DNA of 64,000 nt from positions 1 through 64,000 of the forward strand of contig NZ_CABIKE010000008.1 in the NCBI RefSeq assembly GCF_902196135.1. Reading direction: 5' to 3'. The notes beneath the pieces are model-generated. The model made no database searches and was not told the DNA's origin. It saw only the letters and a list, made by a program, of their open reading frames with translations. Within the stretch, counting starts at the first letter, position 1; each line of letters begins with the position of its first letter. The position numbers and the translations under genes are program-made. This stretch comes from Helicobacter suis (GTDB lineage Bacteria > Campylobacterota > Campylobacteria > Campylobacterales > Helicobacteraceae). Of the stretch, positions 35,400 to 46,008 are shown one piece after another.

Positions 35400-36284
35400 T
35401 TAAAAGACCGGAGATTCTTGCATTAGAATAATGGAATTAGCATCTTTGCTATTTTTAGGGGTTTTCCCTGATGATTGTTGGGGGTGTGTGGTGGTGTTGT
35501 GTTGGGGCTTTTGGGGGGGATTAGAGTAACGGGGTCTACTTTTTTGTCTTTTGCGGCTAGATAGGGATTTATGGGTAGAATGGGCTGTATTTAGAGCAAT
35601 TTTAGGAAGAGCTTTAGACTGGATAATTTTAGGTTCTGGCCGGATTGGGTTTTCATGGTGAATCTCCTCATGGTGGATTGCTGGTATAGGTTTAGGCGTA
35701 GATTTTTTTGTAGAATCCACTACCTCCTCTAAGGCAGGCATCACACTTTGCAGGGTTTTAATTTTAGCCACTATATCTTCATAATATTCATTAGCCATTT
35801 GATCAAAGTGTTCGCTCTTTTGCCAGCGCAAACCCCTATGATAGGATTTAATCATGTCTTTTAAATTCCCCTTGTTAATGCGCTTCCAGCTAACTAAAGT
35901 ATCTAAAGCCACACGGGAGGCAAAATTTTGATCTTTAATGAGCAAATCGCCATAAACACCTTGCATAAAACTTGTATCGCGCTCATTGTAGAGTTTGAGT
36001 ACATGGGGGATATAGGCGTGATAAATCCCTGCACTTGGTTCATTAAAATTTACCCGGTACATACCCGCACACGATTCTTTCCAAGCAATAGCAGCTAGTT
36101 CATAGCCTAAATTATCTTTTAAGCCATAGCGGTAGGCATACACTAACACCTGTTTTTGCGCGGGGGTGAAGTTGCGCGGATCAACACACTCAGCTAAAGT
36201 AGCTTTTTTTGCCAAAAGAACATTCGCAAAACAAAATGACACAAACAAAACACCTTTACAAAAAGCACCCACCCTACACTCCAT
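35400..36284 (-). CDS. Secreted protein with a lysozyme-like (SLT) N-terminal domain
   Basis: 294 residues. Signal peptide [18 protein letters not shown], then a domain (about 30-180) with the pattern of soluble lytic transglycosylases: [13 protein letters not shown] with a candidate catalytic Glu in K-E-S, and later [16 protein letters not shown] in place of the usual S-x-G-x-x-Q motif. The C-terminal third (about 200-294) is a disordered Pro/His/Lys/Ser/Thr-rich tail that could sit in the cell wall. I infer peptidoglycan binding or cleavage; the missing Gln and weak match leave activity open. It corresponds to H. pylori HP0973 by position. The ATG has a GAGG site. Confidence 0.72.
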   Translation of the reverse strand: MECRVGAFCKGVLFVSFCFANVLLAKKATLAECVDPRNFTPAQKQVLVYAYRYGLKDNLGYELAAIAWKESCAGMYRVNFNEPSAGIYHAYIPHVLKLYNERDTSFMQGVYGDLLIKDQNFASRVALDTLVSWKRINKGNLKDMIKSYHRGLRWQKSEHFDQMANEYYEDIVAKIKTLQSVMPALEEVVDSTKKSTPKPIPAIHHEEIHHENPIRPEPKIIQSKALPKIALNTAHSTHKSLSSRKRQKSRPRYSNPPQKPQHNTTTHPQQSSGKTPKNSKDANSIILMQESPVF

Positions 36285-36321
36285 ACTAAAACCTCATTAA
36301 GAGTTTTTCATTTTATTTTGA

Positions 36322-36327
36322 TATAAT
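36322..36327 (+). promoter_or_regulatory. -10 box for glyS and the czn genes
   Basis: Perfect TATAAT behind a T-rich stretch (TTTTATTTTGATATAAT), giving a leader of about 60 bases before the glyS TTG and its AGGAG site. No separate promoter is obvious before cznC, which follows glyS after three bases. Confidence 0.55.
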
Positions 36328-36396
36328 CTTAGCATAAGTAACCCTTGATCAGCATAAAATACAGATGACCGCTATAGAACCACAATAGGAGCTTAC

Positions 36397-38472
36397 TTGA
36401 ATCAAGCTTTACTCGTTGAAATTCTCTTAGAAGAGATGCCAGCTAAGCCTCTCTTGCAAGAATTTATACATTTAAAAGACAAATGGCGCTCTGTTCTAAA
36501 AGAATATGATTTAACAAGCCAGACTGATTTTTATTATACCCCCACACGCCTAGTTTTATACGATCCAAATTTCCCTACAGAGACTCCAACCCACACCCAA
36601 GAACACTTTGGACCTCCTTTAAATGTAGGCATGAACGGGCATGTTTTAAATGCTATCGGGCAAAATTTTTATCAAAAACTCCACCTAGACCCTACAATAG
36701 CCTTACAAACCGCTACAAAGGGAGCTAAAGAAGTTTTATACGCCACCACCACAACACCTAGCAAACCAACGGCCACTCTCTTAGATACGCTACTACTAAA
36801 TTTTCTTAAATCTTTAGATTTTGGTAAAAGCATGGCATGGGGAGATGTACGCGCGCGTTTTATCCGCCCTATCCACAACATTTGCGTGATTTTTGATCAC
36901 CAAGCCATTGATTTAAGCGCGTGCATGCAAACTTTTGCTTGCAGTGATAAACAGGCTACTAAACTTCACTTTGCAAAGGGCTTTGATTATTTTAAAACCC
37001 CCAGTGTAAAGCGTTATTTTGAAGTGCTTAAAGAGGGTTTAGTACTTTTAGACCCTCAAGAGCGGCGCGAAAAAATCCTTACAGAAATCCGCCTTTTAGA
37101 ACAACACCACCAAATGGAGGTACAGATTAATCCGGATTTATTAGAGGAAATCATCGCTATTACCTCCTACCCTACAGCCCTTTACGGGCAATTTGATGCT
37201 AAATTTTTAGAACTACCTGCTGAGATCATTACTACTTCCATGCAAGAGCACCAACGCTATTTTGCAACCTTTAAAGAAGGTGTTTTAAATAATGGCTTTA
37301 TTGTGGTGAGTAACACGCCCCTAATCCATGCACAAGATTTTACAGAGATCATTGCGGGTAATGAAAAGGTTCTAAGGGCGCGTTTGAGTGATGCGATGTT
37401 TTTTTATCATAACGATTTAAATAAGCCTTTTAATTTTAAACAATGCACGCATGCTTTAGATCAAATTGCCTTTATACAAGGTCTTGGGAGTTTGAAAGAT
37501 AAAATCAAACGAGAACAACAAATCGCGCGCTATTTAGTACAAAAATTCATGTTAGAGGTAGAAGAAGAGCAAGTGTTAGAGGCTTTAAGTCTAGCTAAGA
37601 TTGATTTATTAAGTGAAGTGGTTTATGAATTTCCAGAGTTACAAGCAATCATGGGCTCTTATTATGCTAAGCACCATGGTTATCCCTCCGCTATTTGCAC
37701 AGCTATTAAAGAGCAGTACCTACCCACCGCTGAAAATACGCCCCTCCCTACAACTTTATTAGGGGCTTTGGTATCCTTAAGCCATAAATTAGATAGTTTG
37801 CTCTCCCTTTTTAGCATTGGAAAAATCCCCACAGGTTCTAAAGACCCCTTTGCGTTGCGCCGTAGTTGTAATGGGGTTTTGCGTATTTGTTTACAATACC
37901 AAATACCTTTTAACTTAGAAAGCGATCTATTAGCTTTACAAAATCTAGGCTATAAACCTTTTGATGTCAAAATATTAAGAGATTTTATACTAGAGCGCTT
38001 TCTCCATGTTTTATCCACTATCCCTAATTTTTACCCCAACTTGTATAAGGGAGTTTTACAAGGCATTGAAACTCTCAATCAAGGGGATTATGAAATCTGC
38101 CAAATTGATGCCAAAGTCCGGGCTCTTGTAGCTTTTTTTGAAAAAACACAGACTAAAGAATTTGTGGCCGTATTTAAACGAGTGGCTAATATTACACAAG
38201 ATTACAAGGATACAAAACCGGTTGATCCAGAGCTTTTTATAGATTCAAGTGAAGTAGAGTTATTTACAGCCTACCATAAGCTAGAAGCTACACATTTTGC
38301 CTCTTTACAGGATAAAATCCATGCGCTTTTTGCGTTAAAAGAGCCCTTAGAAGTGTTTTTTGATCGCGTACTTGTCAATGATGCTAACCCGCGTATCCAG
38401 CATAACCGCAAGGGGTTATTGTGGTTAGTTTATCGCGCGTTTTTGGGCGTGGCTGAAGCCAAAGCGCTATAG
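36397..38472 (+). CDS. glyS: Glycyl-tRNA synthetase beta subunit
   Basis: 691 residues, as expected for the beta chain of the two-chain (alpha2beta2) enzyme. It binds and helps charge tRNA-Gly. The start L-L-V-E-I-L-L-E-E-M-P-A and the mid motif EHQRYFA are diagnostic, as is TGSKDPFALRR (about 486-496). The TTG start has AATAGGAGC upstream. The alpha chain (glyQ) lies 6.7 kb downstream, separated by the czn genes and gpsA, as in H. pylori. Confidence 0.96.
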   Translation: MNQALLVEILLEEMPAKPLLQEFIHLKDKWRSVLKEYDLTSQTDFYYTPTRLVLYDPNFPTETPTHTQEHFGPPLNVGMNGHVLNAIGQNFYQKLHLDPTIALQTATKGAKEVLYATTTTPSKPTATLLDTLLLNFLKSLDFGKSMAWGDVRARFIRPIHNICVIFDHQAIDLSACMQTFACSDKQATKLHFAKGFDYFKTPSVKRYFEVLKEGLVLLDPQERREKILTEIRLLEQHHQMEVQINPDLLEEIIAITSYPTALYGQFDAKFLELPAEIITTSMQEHQRYFATFKEGVLNNGFIVVSNTPLIHAQDFTEIIAGNEKVLRARLSDAMFFYHNDLNKPFNFKQCTHALDQIAFIQGLGSLKDKIKREQQIARYLVQKFMLEVEEEQVLEALSLAKIDLLSEVVYEFPELQAIMGSYYAKHHGYPSAICTAIKEQYLPTAENTPLPTTLLGALVSLSHKLDSLLSLFSIGKIPTGSKDPFALRRSCNGVLRICLQYQIPFNLESDLLALQNLGYKPFDVKILRDFILERFLHVLSTIPNFYPNLYKGVLQGIETLNQGDYEICQIDAKVRALVAFFEKTQTKEFVAVFKRVANITQDYKDTKPVDPELFIDSSEVELFTAYHKLEATHFASLQDKIHALFALKEPLEVFFDRVLVNDANPRIQHNRKGLLWLVYRAFLGVAEAKAL

Positions 38473-38475
38473 GCT

Positions 38476-39732
38476 GTGCGCACTCTTCTTATTTTAGGAT
38501 TTTTCCTAGCATGTTTAAATGCCCGTACTCTCTCCTTAGAAGAGTTTTACAAACGAGTAGAACATAACTCTATGGAACTTATCCAAAAAAAGGCCACTTT
38601 CATTAGTCTTTTAGAGGAGCAAAAGTCTACTAATTCTTGGGATTTTCCCTTTATTTCCAATGAAACCTCTATTGTTAGAAACTACCAAGGCATCGCAGAA
38701 CCCCAACCCAGAACGGTTTTAATGATCAAACCTAAACTCCCGTGGGTGAGTCGTCTACTAGCTAGAAGTTTGTCTATTAAAAATGTGCAGTACCGTAAGA
38801 GTTATGAGTTAAGCCGTAATTTGGCTTTCATTGGGGCTAAAAGACTGTACTTAAATTACATTCTTAATATTGAAAAATACAATGTCTATTCTCGCAGAGA
38901 GCAAATTTTTTTATCCCAGCTTAATGCTGCTAAAAGCAAGGTTGCAGCAGGAAGTATGTCTAAGAAGGATTATATCAACTTTAAAAACTCTTATTTAGAA
39001 TCTAAATTAGCTAAGATCAACACAGAAACCCTCATTATCAACCAAGAACGCATGCTAAATACCATGCTAGCCATTGTAGATCCGGTAGAACGGGGTTCTG
39101 ATTTTGGTATTTTTTTAGATAAAAAACATGCGCTAAGGATTTCTGGATTAAAATTTGAATATGTGCATTTGGGCGAACATGCTTTAGAGCGGGTGTTACA
39201 ACGATCACTCTATGTAGAAATATTAGATCTAGCCGCTAAAGACTACCGGGTTAATGCTAATTTGGCTAACCGTAATGTCTTCCAAAACTTTGAATTTGGT
39301 TTGGGTTCAGAAAGTTATAACTCAGCTACTAACTTATCTATGGAGTTTTATATTCCCTTGCCCGTAACGCCTAAAAATATCCACCTTAAACGCAAATTCA
39401 TGGCATTAGAGAATGGTACGCGTGCTCAAAATGAAGTCATGAAACGCAATATCCACATTAACGCAAATGCCTACCTCAACCAATTAGAAACCAAAGAAAA
39501 ATATATCCGAATCCAAATTGATGCCATTGATAATAAAGCCAAACTTATGGAAATGGGAAAAGTGGCCTATGAAGCCCAAAAGATTGGTTTATTTGAGTAT
39601 CTTTTTTATCAAAACGCCTACATGGATGCTTTAATTGCCCTAGCTGAGGCTAGAATAGAATATGTTAACATCACAGCTTTATTAGAAGAAACTTTAGGAG
39701 AGACTCTGACACACATAGGAAGCGCTTATTGA
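38476..39732 (+). CDS. cznC: Cation efflux outer membrane channel CznC
   Basis: 418-residue TolC-like outer membrane factor: signal peptide LLILGFFLACLNA, then long helices that form the tunnel (FIGAKRLYLNYILNIEKY, KLMEMGKVAYEAQKIGLFEY). It is part of a tripartite Cd/Zn/Ni exporter needed for gastric colonisation in H. pylori. GTG start. The next gene begins inside its stop codon (TTGA), so cznC, cznB and cznA are translationally coupled. Confidence 0.9.
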   Translation: MRTLLILGFFLACLNARTLSLEEFYKRVEHNSMELIQKKATFISLLEEQKSTNSWDFPFISNETSIVRNYQGIAEPQPRTVLMIKPKLPWVSRLLARSLSIKNVQYRKSYELSRNLAFIGAKRLYLNYILNIEKYNVYSRREQIFLSQLNAAKSKVAAGSMSKKDYINFKNSYLESKLAKINTETLIINQERMLNTMLAIVDPVERGSDFGIFLDKKHALRISGLKFEYVHLGEHALERVLQRSLYVEILDLAAKDYRVNANLANRNVFQNFEFGLGSESYNSATNLSMEFYIPLPVTPKNIHLKRKFMALENGTRAQNEVMKRNIHINANAYLNQLETKEKYIRIQIDAIDNKAKLMEMGKVAYEAQKIGLFEYLFYQNAYMDALIALAEARIEYVNITALLEETLGETLTHIGSAY

Positions 39733-40793
39733 GAATTTTGGTTTTAGCCTTGTTGCTTTTTGTCTCTCTTAAAGCTTATGATGAAATTGTTTTAACCCAA
39801 AAGCAGATTGATAGCTTGGGTATTAAAGTGGTGTCTTTAGATCAAAAAATTACAACCCGTGGATTGCCCTTTAACGCCTACATTGATTTTAATAATTTTA
39901 ATCTCAAACACACGGTGATTCAAAGTTTAGGCTTTAATGCGACGGTAACAGCTATTTATAAAAGCGAAGGCGAATTTGTTAAAAGAGGCGATTTGATTTG
40001 TGAAATTAGTTCTATTGATTTAAGCAATTTATATTTTGAGTTACAAAACAATAAAAACAAACTCAAGGTGGCCTTAGATGTAAGCACAAAAGATCGCAGT
40101 CTTTATAAACAAGGGGTAATTGCTAAAAGAGAGTATCAAAATAGCCATTTAATGAGTCAAGAAATGAGTTTACGGGTACACCAATTAGAAACCACCTTTA
40201 AAAACTTTGGAATCGATCCAGCAAACCCCTTAGGATCGCATGGTTTTCGTATCATCGCCCGTAATAGCGGGATTCTCTCTATCGCCCCTAAGGTTTTAGG
40301 CGAAAAGATTTTACCCTTCACCACCTATATCCGCATCTCAAAAAATAACGATTTAATCGCGCGCATTAAATTATCCGTAGGCCTTGCGCGCTATATCAAA
40401 AAGGGGTCTAGAGTTTTTGATGATGATGGCAATATTATTGGGGTGATTCAAAGTATTTCTGTGGTGTTAGATAAAAGTTCTAACACTATTTTAGCCATAG
40501 CATTTATTAATAAAGGCCATTTCCATGTCGGAGAAATGATTGATGTTTATGTGGAAGGTACTAAGCCTAAAAATTCCTTGTTTATCCCCTCTAATGCTGT
40601 GATTAAAAACAACCAAGATTATTTGGTCTTTGTACGCACAAAAAAAGGTTTCATGCCCACCGTTATAAAAGTGCTTGAAGAGCGCAGCCTTACCTTTGTG
40701 GTGAGTGATAAAAATATAAACCCCCAAGCAAGGGTGGCTATTGGATCTTTAGTTAGTTTAAAAGGCATTATTAATCATCTTGGAGATGATTAA
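39729..40793 (+). CDS. cznB: Cation efflux periplasmic adaptor CznB
   Basis: 354-residue membrane-fusion protein that bridges pump and outer membrane channel. Signal peptide LVLALLLFVSLKA. The lipoyl-type hairpin lies around 60-140 (ATVTAIYKSEGEFVKRGDLICEISS), with a coiled coil between the halves. Its closing segments (GVIQSISVVLDKSSNTI) form the beta barrel. TTG start within the cznC stop; its end touches the cznA start. Confidence 0.92.
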   Translation: MRILVLALLLFVSLKAYDEIVLTQKQIDSLGIKVVSLDQKITTRGLPFNAYIDFNNFNLKHTVIQSLGFNATVTAIYKSEGEFVKRGDLICEISSIDLSNLYFELQNNKNKLKVALDVSTKDRSLYKQGVIAKREYQNSHLMSQEMSLRVHQLETTFKNFGIDPANPLGSHGFRIIARNSGILSIAPKVLGEKILPFTTYIRISKNNDLIARIKLSVGLARYIKKGSRVFDDDGNIIGVIQSISVVLDKSSNTILAIAFINKGHFHVGEMIDVYVEGTKPKNSLFIPSNAVIKNNQDYLVFVRTKKGFMPTVIKVLEERSLTFVVSDKNINPQARVAIGSLVSLKGIINHLGDD

Positions 40794-43700
40794 TGCTAGC
40801 CTCGCTGATTGAATTTTCCCTCAGACAACGAGTCATTATTATTATTTGCGCTTTTTTACTCCTTCTCTTTGGGTTTTATAGTTTTTTAACCACCCCAGTA
40901 GATGCTTTCCCGGACATGGCGCCTACTCAAGTTAAAATCATTCTCAAATTACCGGGTAGTTCTCCTGAGGAAATGGAAAATAATGTAGTGCGGCCCTTAG
41001 AGTTAGAACTCTTAGGCTTAAAAGGAGAAAAATCCCTGCGCAGCACCTCTAAGTACTCTATCTGTGATATTACCATTGATTTTGATGATAGCATGGATAT
41101 TTATCTAGCCCGCAATATCGTGAGTGAAAAATTAGCCTTAGTGATGCCTGATTTACCCGATGATGTAGAGGGCGGCATAGCCCCCATTGTAACCCCGCTT
41201 TCTGATATTTTCATGTTCACCATTGATGGGAATTTACCCGGAGTAGACAAACGGCAATTACTAGATTTTGTGATTCGCCCACTACTGCGTACAATTCCGG
41301 GCGTGGCTGATGTTAATTCTATTGGTGGGTTTAGCCGTGCCTTTGTGGTAGTCCCTGATTTAAACGACATGGCAAGACTGGGTATTTCTATTAGTGATTT
41401 AGAAAAAACTCTTAAAGCTAATTTAAGTAATAGCGGAGCAGGCAGAGTGGATCGCAATGGAGAAACTTATTTAGTCAAGATTCAAACCATTGCCCTTACA
41501 CCTGAGGAAATTGGCGATATTACAATCCCAACTGCAACAGGGTTTTTACACATTAAAGATTTTGCTAGAGTGATCACCCAGTATAGAACGCGTTTGGGTT
41601 TTGTAACTAAAAATGGGATTGATGAAACAACAGAAGGGTTAGTGCTTTCACTAAAGGGGAGTAATTCTAGCGCCATTATTAAAGAGGTGCGTAAAAAGCT
41701 TGAACAAGACATTAAACCTTTATTGCCTGCAGGGGTGCACACCCATGTTTTTTACGATCGTTCTGAATTCACCCAAAAAGCCATTAACACCGTTACAAAA
41801 ACCCTCATTGAGGCTATTATTCTTATCATCATCACCTTATTTTTATTCTTGGGTAATTTTCGCGCTTCTCTTGCCGTAGGTGTTATTTTACCCTTAAGTT
41901 TATCTGTTGCCTTTATTTTAATTAAGCTTAATGGCATGACTTTAAATTTAATGAGTTTAGGCGGGCTGATTATTGCCATTGGCATGTTAATTGATTCGGC
42001 TGTAGTGGTGGTGGAAAATGCCTTTGAAAAATTAGGCCATAATAAAACCACTACAAAATTACATGCAATCTATCGCTCCTCTAAAGAAATTGCCCCCTCT
42101 GTAGTGAGTGGAGTTGTAATCATCATTGTTTTTTTTGTGCCCATTATGTCCCTACAAGGCATTGAGGGTAAAATGTTTGTGCCTTTAGCTAAAGGTATTG
42201 TCTTTGCATTGCTAGGTACTCTAGTGTTAGCTATTACGGTCATACCTGTGATTAGTTCTATGGTTCTTAAAGCTAAGCCCCATCAAGAAACACTACTCAC
42301 GCATTTTTTCCATTGGATTTACACCCCAGCTCTACAATTTGCCCTTAAAAACCCTAAAACCATGCTTGTATGCGCTGTAATTTTTCTGATCTCTAGCCTT
42401 TCTCTCTTTCCTTTTATCGGTAAAACTTTCATGCCTAATTTAGATGAGGGGAGTAGTGTATTAAGCATTGAAAGCGTCCCTTCCATTTCTTTAGATCAAT
42501 CTAAAGACTTGATTTTACGGATTGAAAAAACGATTCGTAAAAATATCAAAGAAGTTAAGGCTATCGTAGCGCGTACCGGTTCAGATGAATTAGGATTAGA
42601 TTTAGGCGGGCTTAACCAAACTGATATGTTTATTTCTTATATCCCTAAAAGCCAATGGTCGGTTAAAACCAAACAAGAATTACTAGATAAAATCTTGGCA
42701 TGTTTGGAGGATTATAAAGGAATTAATTTTGCCTTTACCCAGCCTATTGAAATGCGTACTTCTGAAATGCTTACCGGAGTAAGGGGGGATTTAGCCATTA
42801 AAATCTTTGGAGCGGATATAGATAAATTAAATCAATTAAGCGCACAAATTGTAGAAATTATCAAAGGCATTAAAGGTTCTAGCGAAGTTTTCACAACCCT
42901 TAATAAGGGCGTGAATTATCTTTATATCACCCCCGATCGGCACGCTATGGCCAATGTCGGCATTACTAGCGATGAATTTTCTAAATTCCTTAAATCAGCT
43001 TTAGAGGGGATTATCGTTGAATTTATCCCTACAGGAATCTCGCGTACCCCTGTAATTATCCGCCAAAGAGAAGAGATTTCTACTAATACTGCCCTAATTA
43101 AAAGCTTAGAGATGAGCTCGACTCGAGGAGTTGCCGTACCCATTACTTCTATTGCTAGAATCTCTGAAGTTGATGGGCCTGTGGCTATTGTGCGCGAGGA
43201 TAGCAAGCGTTTAAGCGTGGTTCGTAGCAATGTAGTAGGGCGGGATTTAGATGGATTTGTTAAAGAGGTGCAGCAAAAAATTAGCGCTAAGGTACAATTA
43301 CCCCCTAATTATTTCATCACTTATGGAGGGCAATTTGAAAACCAAGAGAGAGCCAATAAACGGCTTGCTACCGTGATTCCCTTAAGTATTTTAGTGATTT
43401 TTTTCATTCTATTTTTTACTTTTAAAAGTGTACCCCTATCCTTACTCATTTTGCTTAATATCCCCTTTGCAATTACTGGTGGACTCATCGCTCTTTTTCT
43501 TAGCCATGAATACCTCTCTGTACCGGCTAGTGTGGGATTTATCGCGCTTTTTGGGATTGCGGTTTTAAATGGTGTGGTGATGGTGGGTTATTTTAAAGAA
43601 CTTCTCAAACAGGGCAAAAGTTTAGAGGAGGTGGTGTTTATGGGAGCTAAGCGGCGTTTGCGCCCTGTTTTAATGACGGCTTGTATCGCTGGTTTAGGTT

Positions 43701-43855
43701 TAATCCCTTTGCTTTTATCCCATGGCGTGGGTTCTGAAGTGCAAAAACCCTTAGCCATTGTGGTTTTAGGCGGGCTAGTTACCTCTAGCATTCTTATTCT
43801 CTTACTTTTACCGCCCATGTTTATGCTAGTGGCTAAGAAAATCAAGGTAGTGTAG
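40793..43855 (+). CDS. cznA: Cation efflux RND pump CznA
   Basis: 1020-residue heavy-metal RND transporter, proton-driven export of Cd, Zn and Ni. Two groups of membrane helices surround two large periplasmic loops. The opening (LRQRVIIIICAFLLLLFGFYS, then PVDAFPDMAPTQVKI) and the helix-4 motif GMLIDSAVVVVEN (about 396-408), with its proton-relay Asp, are typical of CzcA-type pumps. The mid segment FMPNLDEGS is also conserved. ATG overlaps the cznB stop. Confidence 0.96.
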   Translation: MLASLIEFSLRQRVIIIICAFLLLLFGFYSFLTTPVDAFPDMAPTQVKIILKLPGSSPEEMENNVVRPLELELLGLKGEKSLRSTSKYSICDITIDFDDSMDIYLARNIVSEKLALVMPDLPDDVEGGIAPIVTPLSDIFMFTIDGNLPGVDKRQLLDFVIRPLLRTIPGVADVNSIGGFSRAFVVVPDLNDMARLGISISDLEKTLKANLSNSGAGRVDRNGETYLVKIQTIALTPEEIGDITIPTATGFLHIKDFARVITQYRTRLGFVTKNGIDETTEGLVLSLKGSNSSAIIKEVRKKLEQDIKPLLPAGVHTHVFYDRSEFTQKAINTVTKTLIEAIILIIITLFLFLGNFRASLAVGVILPLSLSVAFILIKLNGMTLNLMSLGGLIIAIGMLIDSAVVVVENAFEKLGHNKTTTKLHAIYRSSKEIAPSVVSGVVIIIVFFVPIMSLQGIEGKMFVPLAKGIVFALLGTLVLAITVIPVISSMVLKAKPHQETLLTHFFHWIYTPALQFALKNPKTMLVCAVIFLISSLSLFPFIGKTFMPNLDEGSSVLSIESVPSISLDQSKDLILRIEKTIRKNIKEVKAIVARTGSDELGLDLGGLNQTDMFISYIPKSQWSVKTKQELLDKILACLEDYKGINFAFTQPIEMRTSEMLTGVRGDLAIKIFGADIDKLNQLSAQIVEIIKGIKGSSEVFTTLNKGVNYLYITPDRHAMANVGITSDEFSKFLKSALEGIIVEFIPTGISRTPVIIRQREEISTNTALIKSLEMSSTRGVAVPITSIARISEVDGPVAIVREDSKRLSVVRSNVVGRDLDGFVKEVQQKISAKVQLPPNYFITYGGQFENQERANKRLATVIPLSILVIFFILFFTFKSVPLSLLILLNIPFAITGGLIALFLSHEYLSVPASVGFIALFGIAVLNGVVMVGYFKELLKQGKSLEEVVFMGAKRRLRPVLMTACIAGLGLIPLLLSHGVGSEVQKPLAIVVLGGLVTSSILILLLLPPMFMLVAKKIKVV

Positions 43856-44148
43856 TGATTTTAGTAGAAATGTATGCAGATTTAAAACTTAAAGACATAA
43901 TTGTTGATCACCTCTTTGAACATGGCTATGAGGATTTTTATTTCTTTGAATGTTTTAAATACGCCACCTCCTCGCTTTTAACAAGTGAAAAAGAACAGGT
44001 AAGTGGGCGTAAAGACTATGGCTTATTTAAAATTTTCCTAGAAGAACAAGAGGCTAGCATTTTGTTAGAGCAAGTACAGCACCTCTTTAAAAAAGAGGTA
44101 ACTTTTTATCTGCTCCCCCTAACTTCTATCCCTGAATCTGTGCCTTAA
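43855..44148 (+). CDS. DUF3240 small protein linked to metal efflux
   Basis: 97 residues with a ferredoxin-like, PII-like pattern, starting LVEMYADLKLKDIIVDHLFEHG. DUF3240 proteins often close heavy-metal RND operons. It starts at the cznA stop (GTG at 43855). It may bind a metal or modulate the pump; that is an inference from position. The end is 36 bases before gpsA and just before a -10 box. Confidence 0.78.
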   Translation: MILVEMYADLKLKDIIVDHLFEHGYEDFYFFECFKYATSSLLTSEKEQVSGRKDYGLFKIFLEEQEASILLEQVQHLFKKEVTFYLLPLTSIPESVP

Positions 44149-44155
44149 AACATGT

Positions 44156-44161
44156 TAAAAT
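44156..44161 (+). promoter_or_regulatory. -10 box for gpsA
   Basis: TAAAAT in CATGTTAAAATGC, 24 bases before the gpsA ATG, which has an AAGGA site. Confidence 0.5.
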
Positions 44162-44184
44162 GCACTCTTTATATAAGGAACTAG

Positions 44185-45117
44185 ATGGACATTACGGTTT
44201 TTGGGGGAGGGGCTTGGGGAAGGGCGTTAGCATTTGCCTTAGGGCATAAAAACCCTACAAAAATTGTCTCACGCCGCGATTTGACAACCCTACTTATGCC
44301 TTTAAATAAAGGGCTTGTACTCAAAGGACATGATCCAATTTTGCAGTGTTCAGCACAAGAGGGTTTATTAGCCGATCTTTTTGTAGTGGCCATTAGTGTA
44401 CAGCATCTGCGCGCTTGGTTTAAACAGGCAGATTTACCCTATACGGCTAAGGTTTTAATGGCCTCCAAAGGAATAGAAATTGGAGGGTATTTTGTAAGCG
44501 ATATAGCCACGCATTTTATTCCTATAGATAATCTATGTTTTCTAGCTGGGCCTAGCTTTGCTAGAGAGATCATGGCAAGTTTGCCATGTGCTTTAGCCAT
44601 TCATTCTAATAACGCCACTTTAGCCCACACTTTCGCACAACAACTCCCCGCTTTTATCCGATCCTATGTGCAAGATGATATTAGAGGCGGCGAGATTGCT
44701 GGGGCTTATAAAAATGTGATTGCTATTGCGGCTGGGGTATGTGATGGGTTAGAATTAGGGCAAGGGGCTAAGGCCTCTCTTTTATCGCGTGGACTGGTAG
44801 AAATGAGTCGTTTTGGGGTGCATTTTGGAGGCAAGCTAGAAACTTTTTTAGGATTATCAGGGGCTGGGGATTTGTTTTTAACCGCTAATTCTTTACTCTC
44901 ACGCAATTATCGCGTAGGGCTAGGTTTAGCACAATATAAGAGTCTAGCTAGCATTGTAGAGGAATTACAAGAAGTGGCTGAGGGGATTAAAACAACAAAG
45001 GCCATTGTAGAAATTGCCACCCATGAGAATATCCATGCCCCTATTGCTAAAGAATTAGATTTGCTCTTAGAGGGTAAAAATCCTTTAGAGAGCATGACAG
45101 CTTTAATCAAACGCTAA
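44185..45117 (+). CDS. gpsA: Glycerol-3-phosphate dehydrogenase [NAD(P)+]
   Basis: 310 residues. It makes sn-glycerol 3-phosphate for phospholipids. Nucleotide-binding [10 protein letters not shown] at 8-17; catalytic Lys in [11 protein letters not shown] (about 173-183); [11 protein letters not shown] (about 225-235); [10 protein letters not shown]. Same order as in H. pylori (czn, gpsA, glyQ). glyQ follows after nine bases. Confidence 0.95.
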   Translation: MDITVFGGGAWGRALAFALGHKNPTKIVSRRDLTTLLMPLNKGLVLKGHDPILQCSAQEGLLADLFVVAISVQHLRAWFKQADLPYTAKVLMASKGIEIGGYFVSDIATHFIPIDNLCFLAGPSFAREIMASLPCALAIHSNNATLAHTFAQQLPAFIRSYVQDDIRGGEIAGAYKNVIAIAAGVCDGLELGQGAKASLLSRGLVEMSRFGVHFGGKLETFLGLSGAGDLFLTANSLLSRNYRVGLGLAQYKSLASIVEELQEVAEGIKTTKAIVEIATHENIHAPIAKELDLLLEGKNPLESMTALIKR

Positions 45118-45126
45118 AGGACTTTG

Positions 45127-46008
45127 ATGTTAACCTTTTCAGACATTTTATTAGAACTACAAAGTTTTTGGCATAAACAGGGCTGTATTTTATTACAACC
45201 CTATGATATTCCCGCAGGCGCAGGGACTTTTCACCCCGCCACTCTTTTAAGAAGTTTAGATAGCACTCCTTGGAGTGTAGCCTATGTTGCGCCTTCTAGG
45301 CGGCCTACAGATGGGCGCTATGGGCAAAACCCTAACCGCTTGGGTAGTTATTACCAATTCCAAGTTCTAATCAAGCCAAGCCCTAAAAATATCCAAGAAA
45401 TTTATTTACAAAGTTTGCAGGCTTTAGGGATTGATTTTGCTAAACATGATGTGCGCTTTGTGGAGGATAACTGGGAATCACCTACTCTAGGGGCTTGGGG
45501 ACTGGGTTGGGAGGTGTGGCTAGATGGCATGGAGATCACACAGTTTACCTATTTCCAACAAGTAGGGGGGTTAGCTTGTTATCCAACGCCTATTGAAATC
45601 ACCTATGGAGTAGAGCGCTTAGCCACTTATATCCAAAAGGTTAATTCTATCTTAGATATTATCTGGACTTTTAAGGATAACCAGCCGGTTTATTATAAAG
45701 CCGTGCATTTAGAAAGCGAATATGAATTTAGCCACTACCATTTTACCCATGCCAGCCTAGATTTTCTAACAGAAATGTTTCTTAAAAACCAAGCAGAAGC
45801 CAAATATTGCTTAGAGCAAAAATTACCTTTAGTGGCTTATGATTTTGTGATGTTAAGCACGCATTTTTTTAATGTACTAGATGCTAGAAAAGCCCTATCT
45901 GTTGCCAAACGCCAAGAATGCATTTTAAAAATCCGCGAACTAGCTAAGGCCTGTGCTGTTTTATACAAAGAACAAGAACAAGATCGCACTAAACGAGTCT
46001 TATGTTAA
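45127..46008 (+). CDS. glyQ: Glycyl-tRNA synthetase alpha subunit
   Basis: 293 residues, the catalytic chain that forms glycyl-adenylate. It has the class II features [15 protein letters not shown] (about 24-38), [14 protein letters not shown] (about 58-71) and [25 protein letters not shown] (in part, about 119-143). ATG 45127 has AAAGGACT upstream; the TTG before it is not needed. Its end overlaps the next gene by seven bases. Confidence 0.96.
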   Translation: MLTFSDILLELQSFWHKQGCILLQPYDIPAGAGTFHPATLLRSLDSTPWSVAYVAPSRRPTDGRYGQNPNRLGSYYQFQVLIKPSPKNIQEIYLQSLQALGIDFAKHDVRFVEDNWESPTLGAWGLGWEVWLDGMEITQFTYFQQVGGLACYPTPIEITYGVERLATYIQKVNSILDIIWTFKDNQPVYYKAVHLESEYEFSHYHFTHASLDFLTEMFLKNQAEAKYCLEQKLPLVAYDFVMLSTHFFNVLDARKALSVAKRQECILKIRELAKACAVLYKEQEQDRTKRVLC

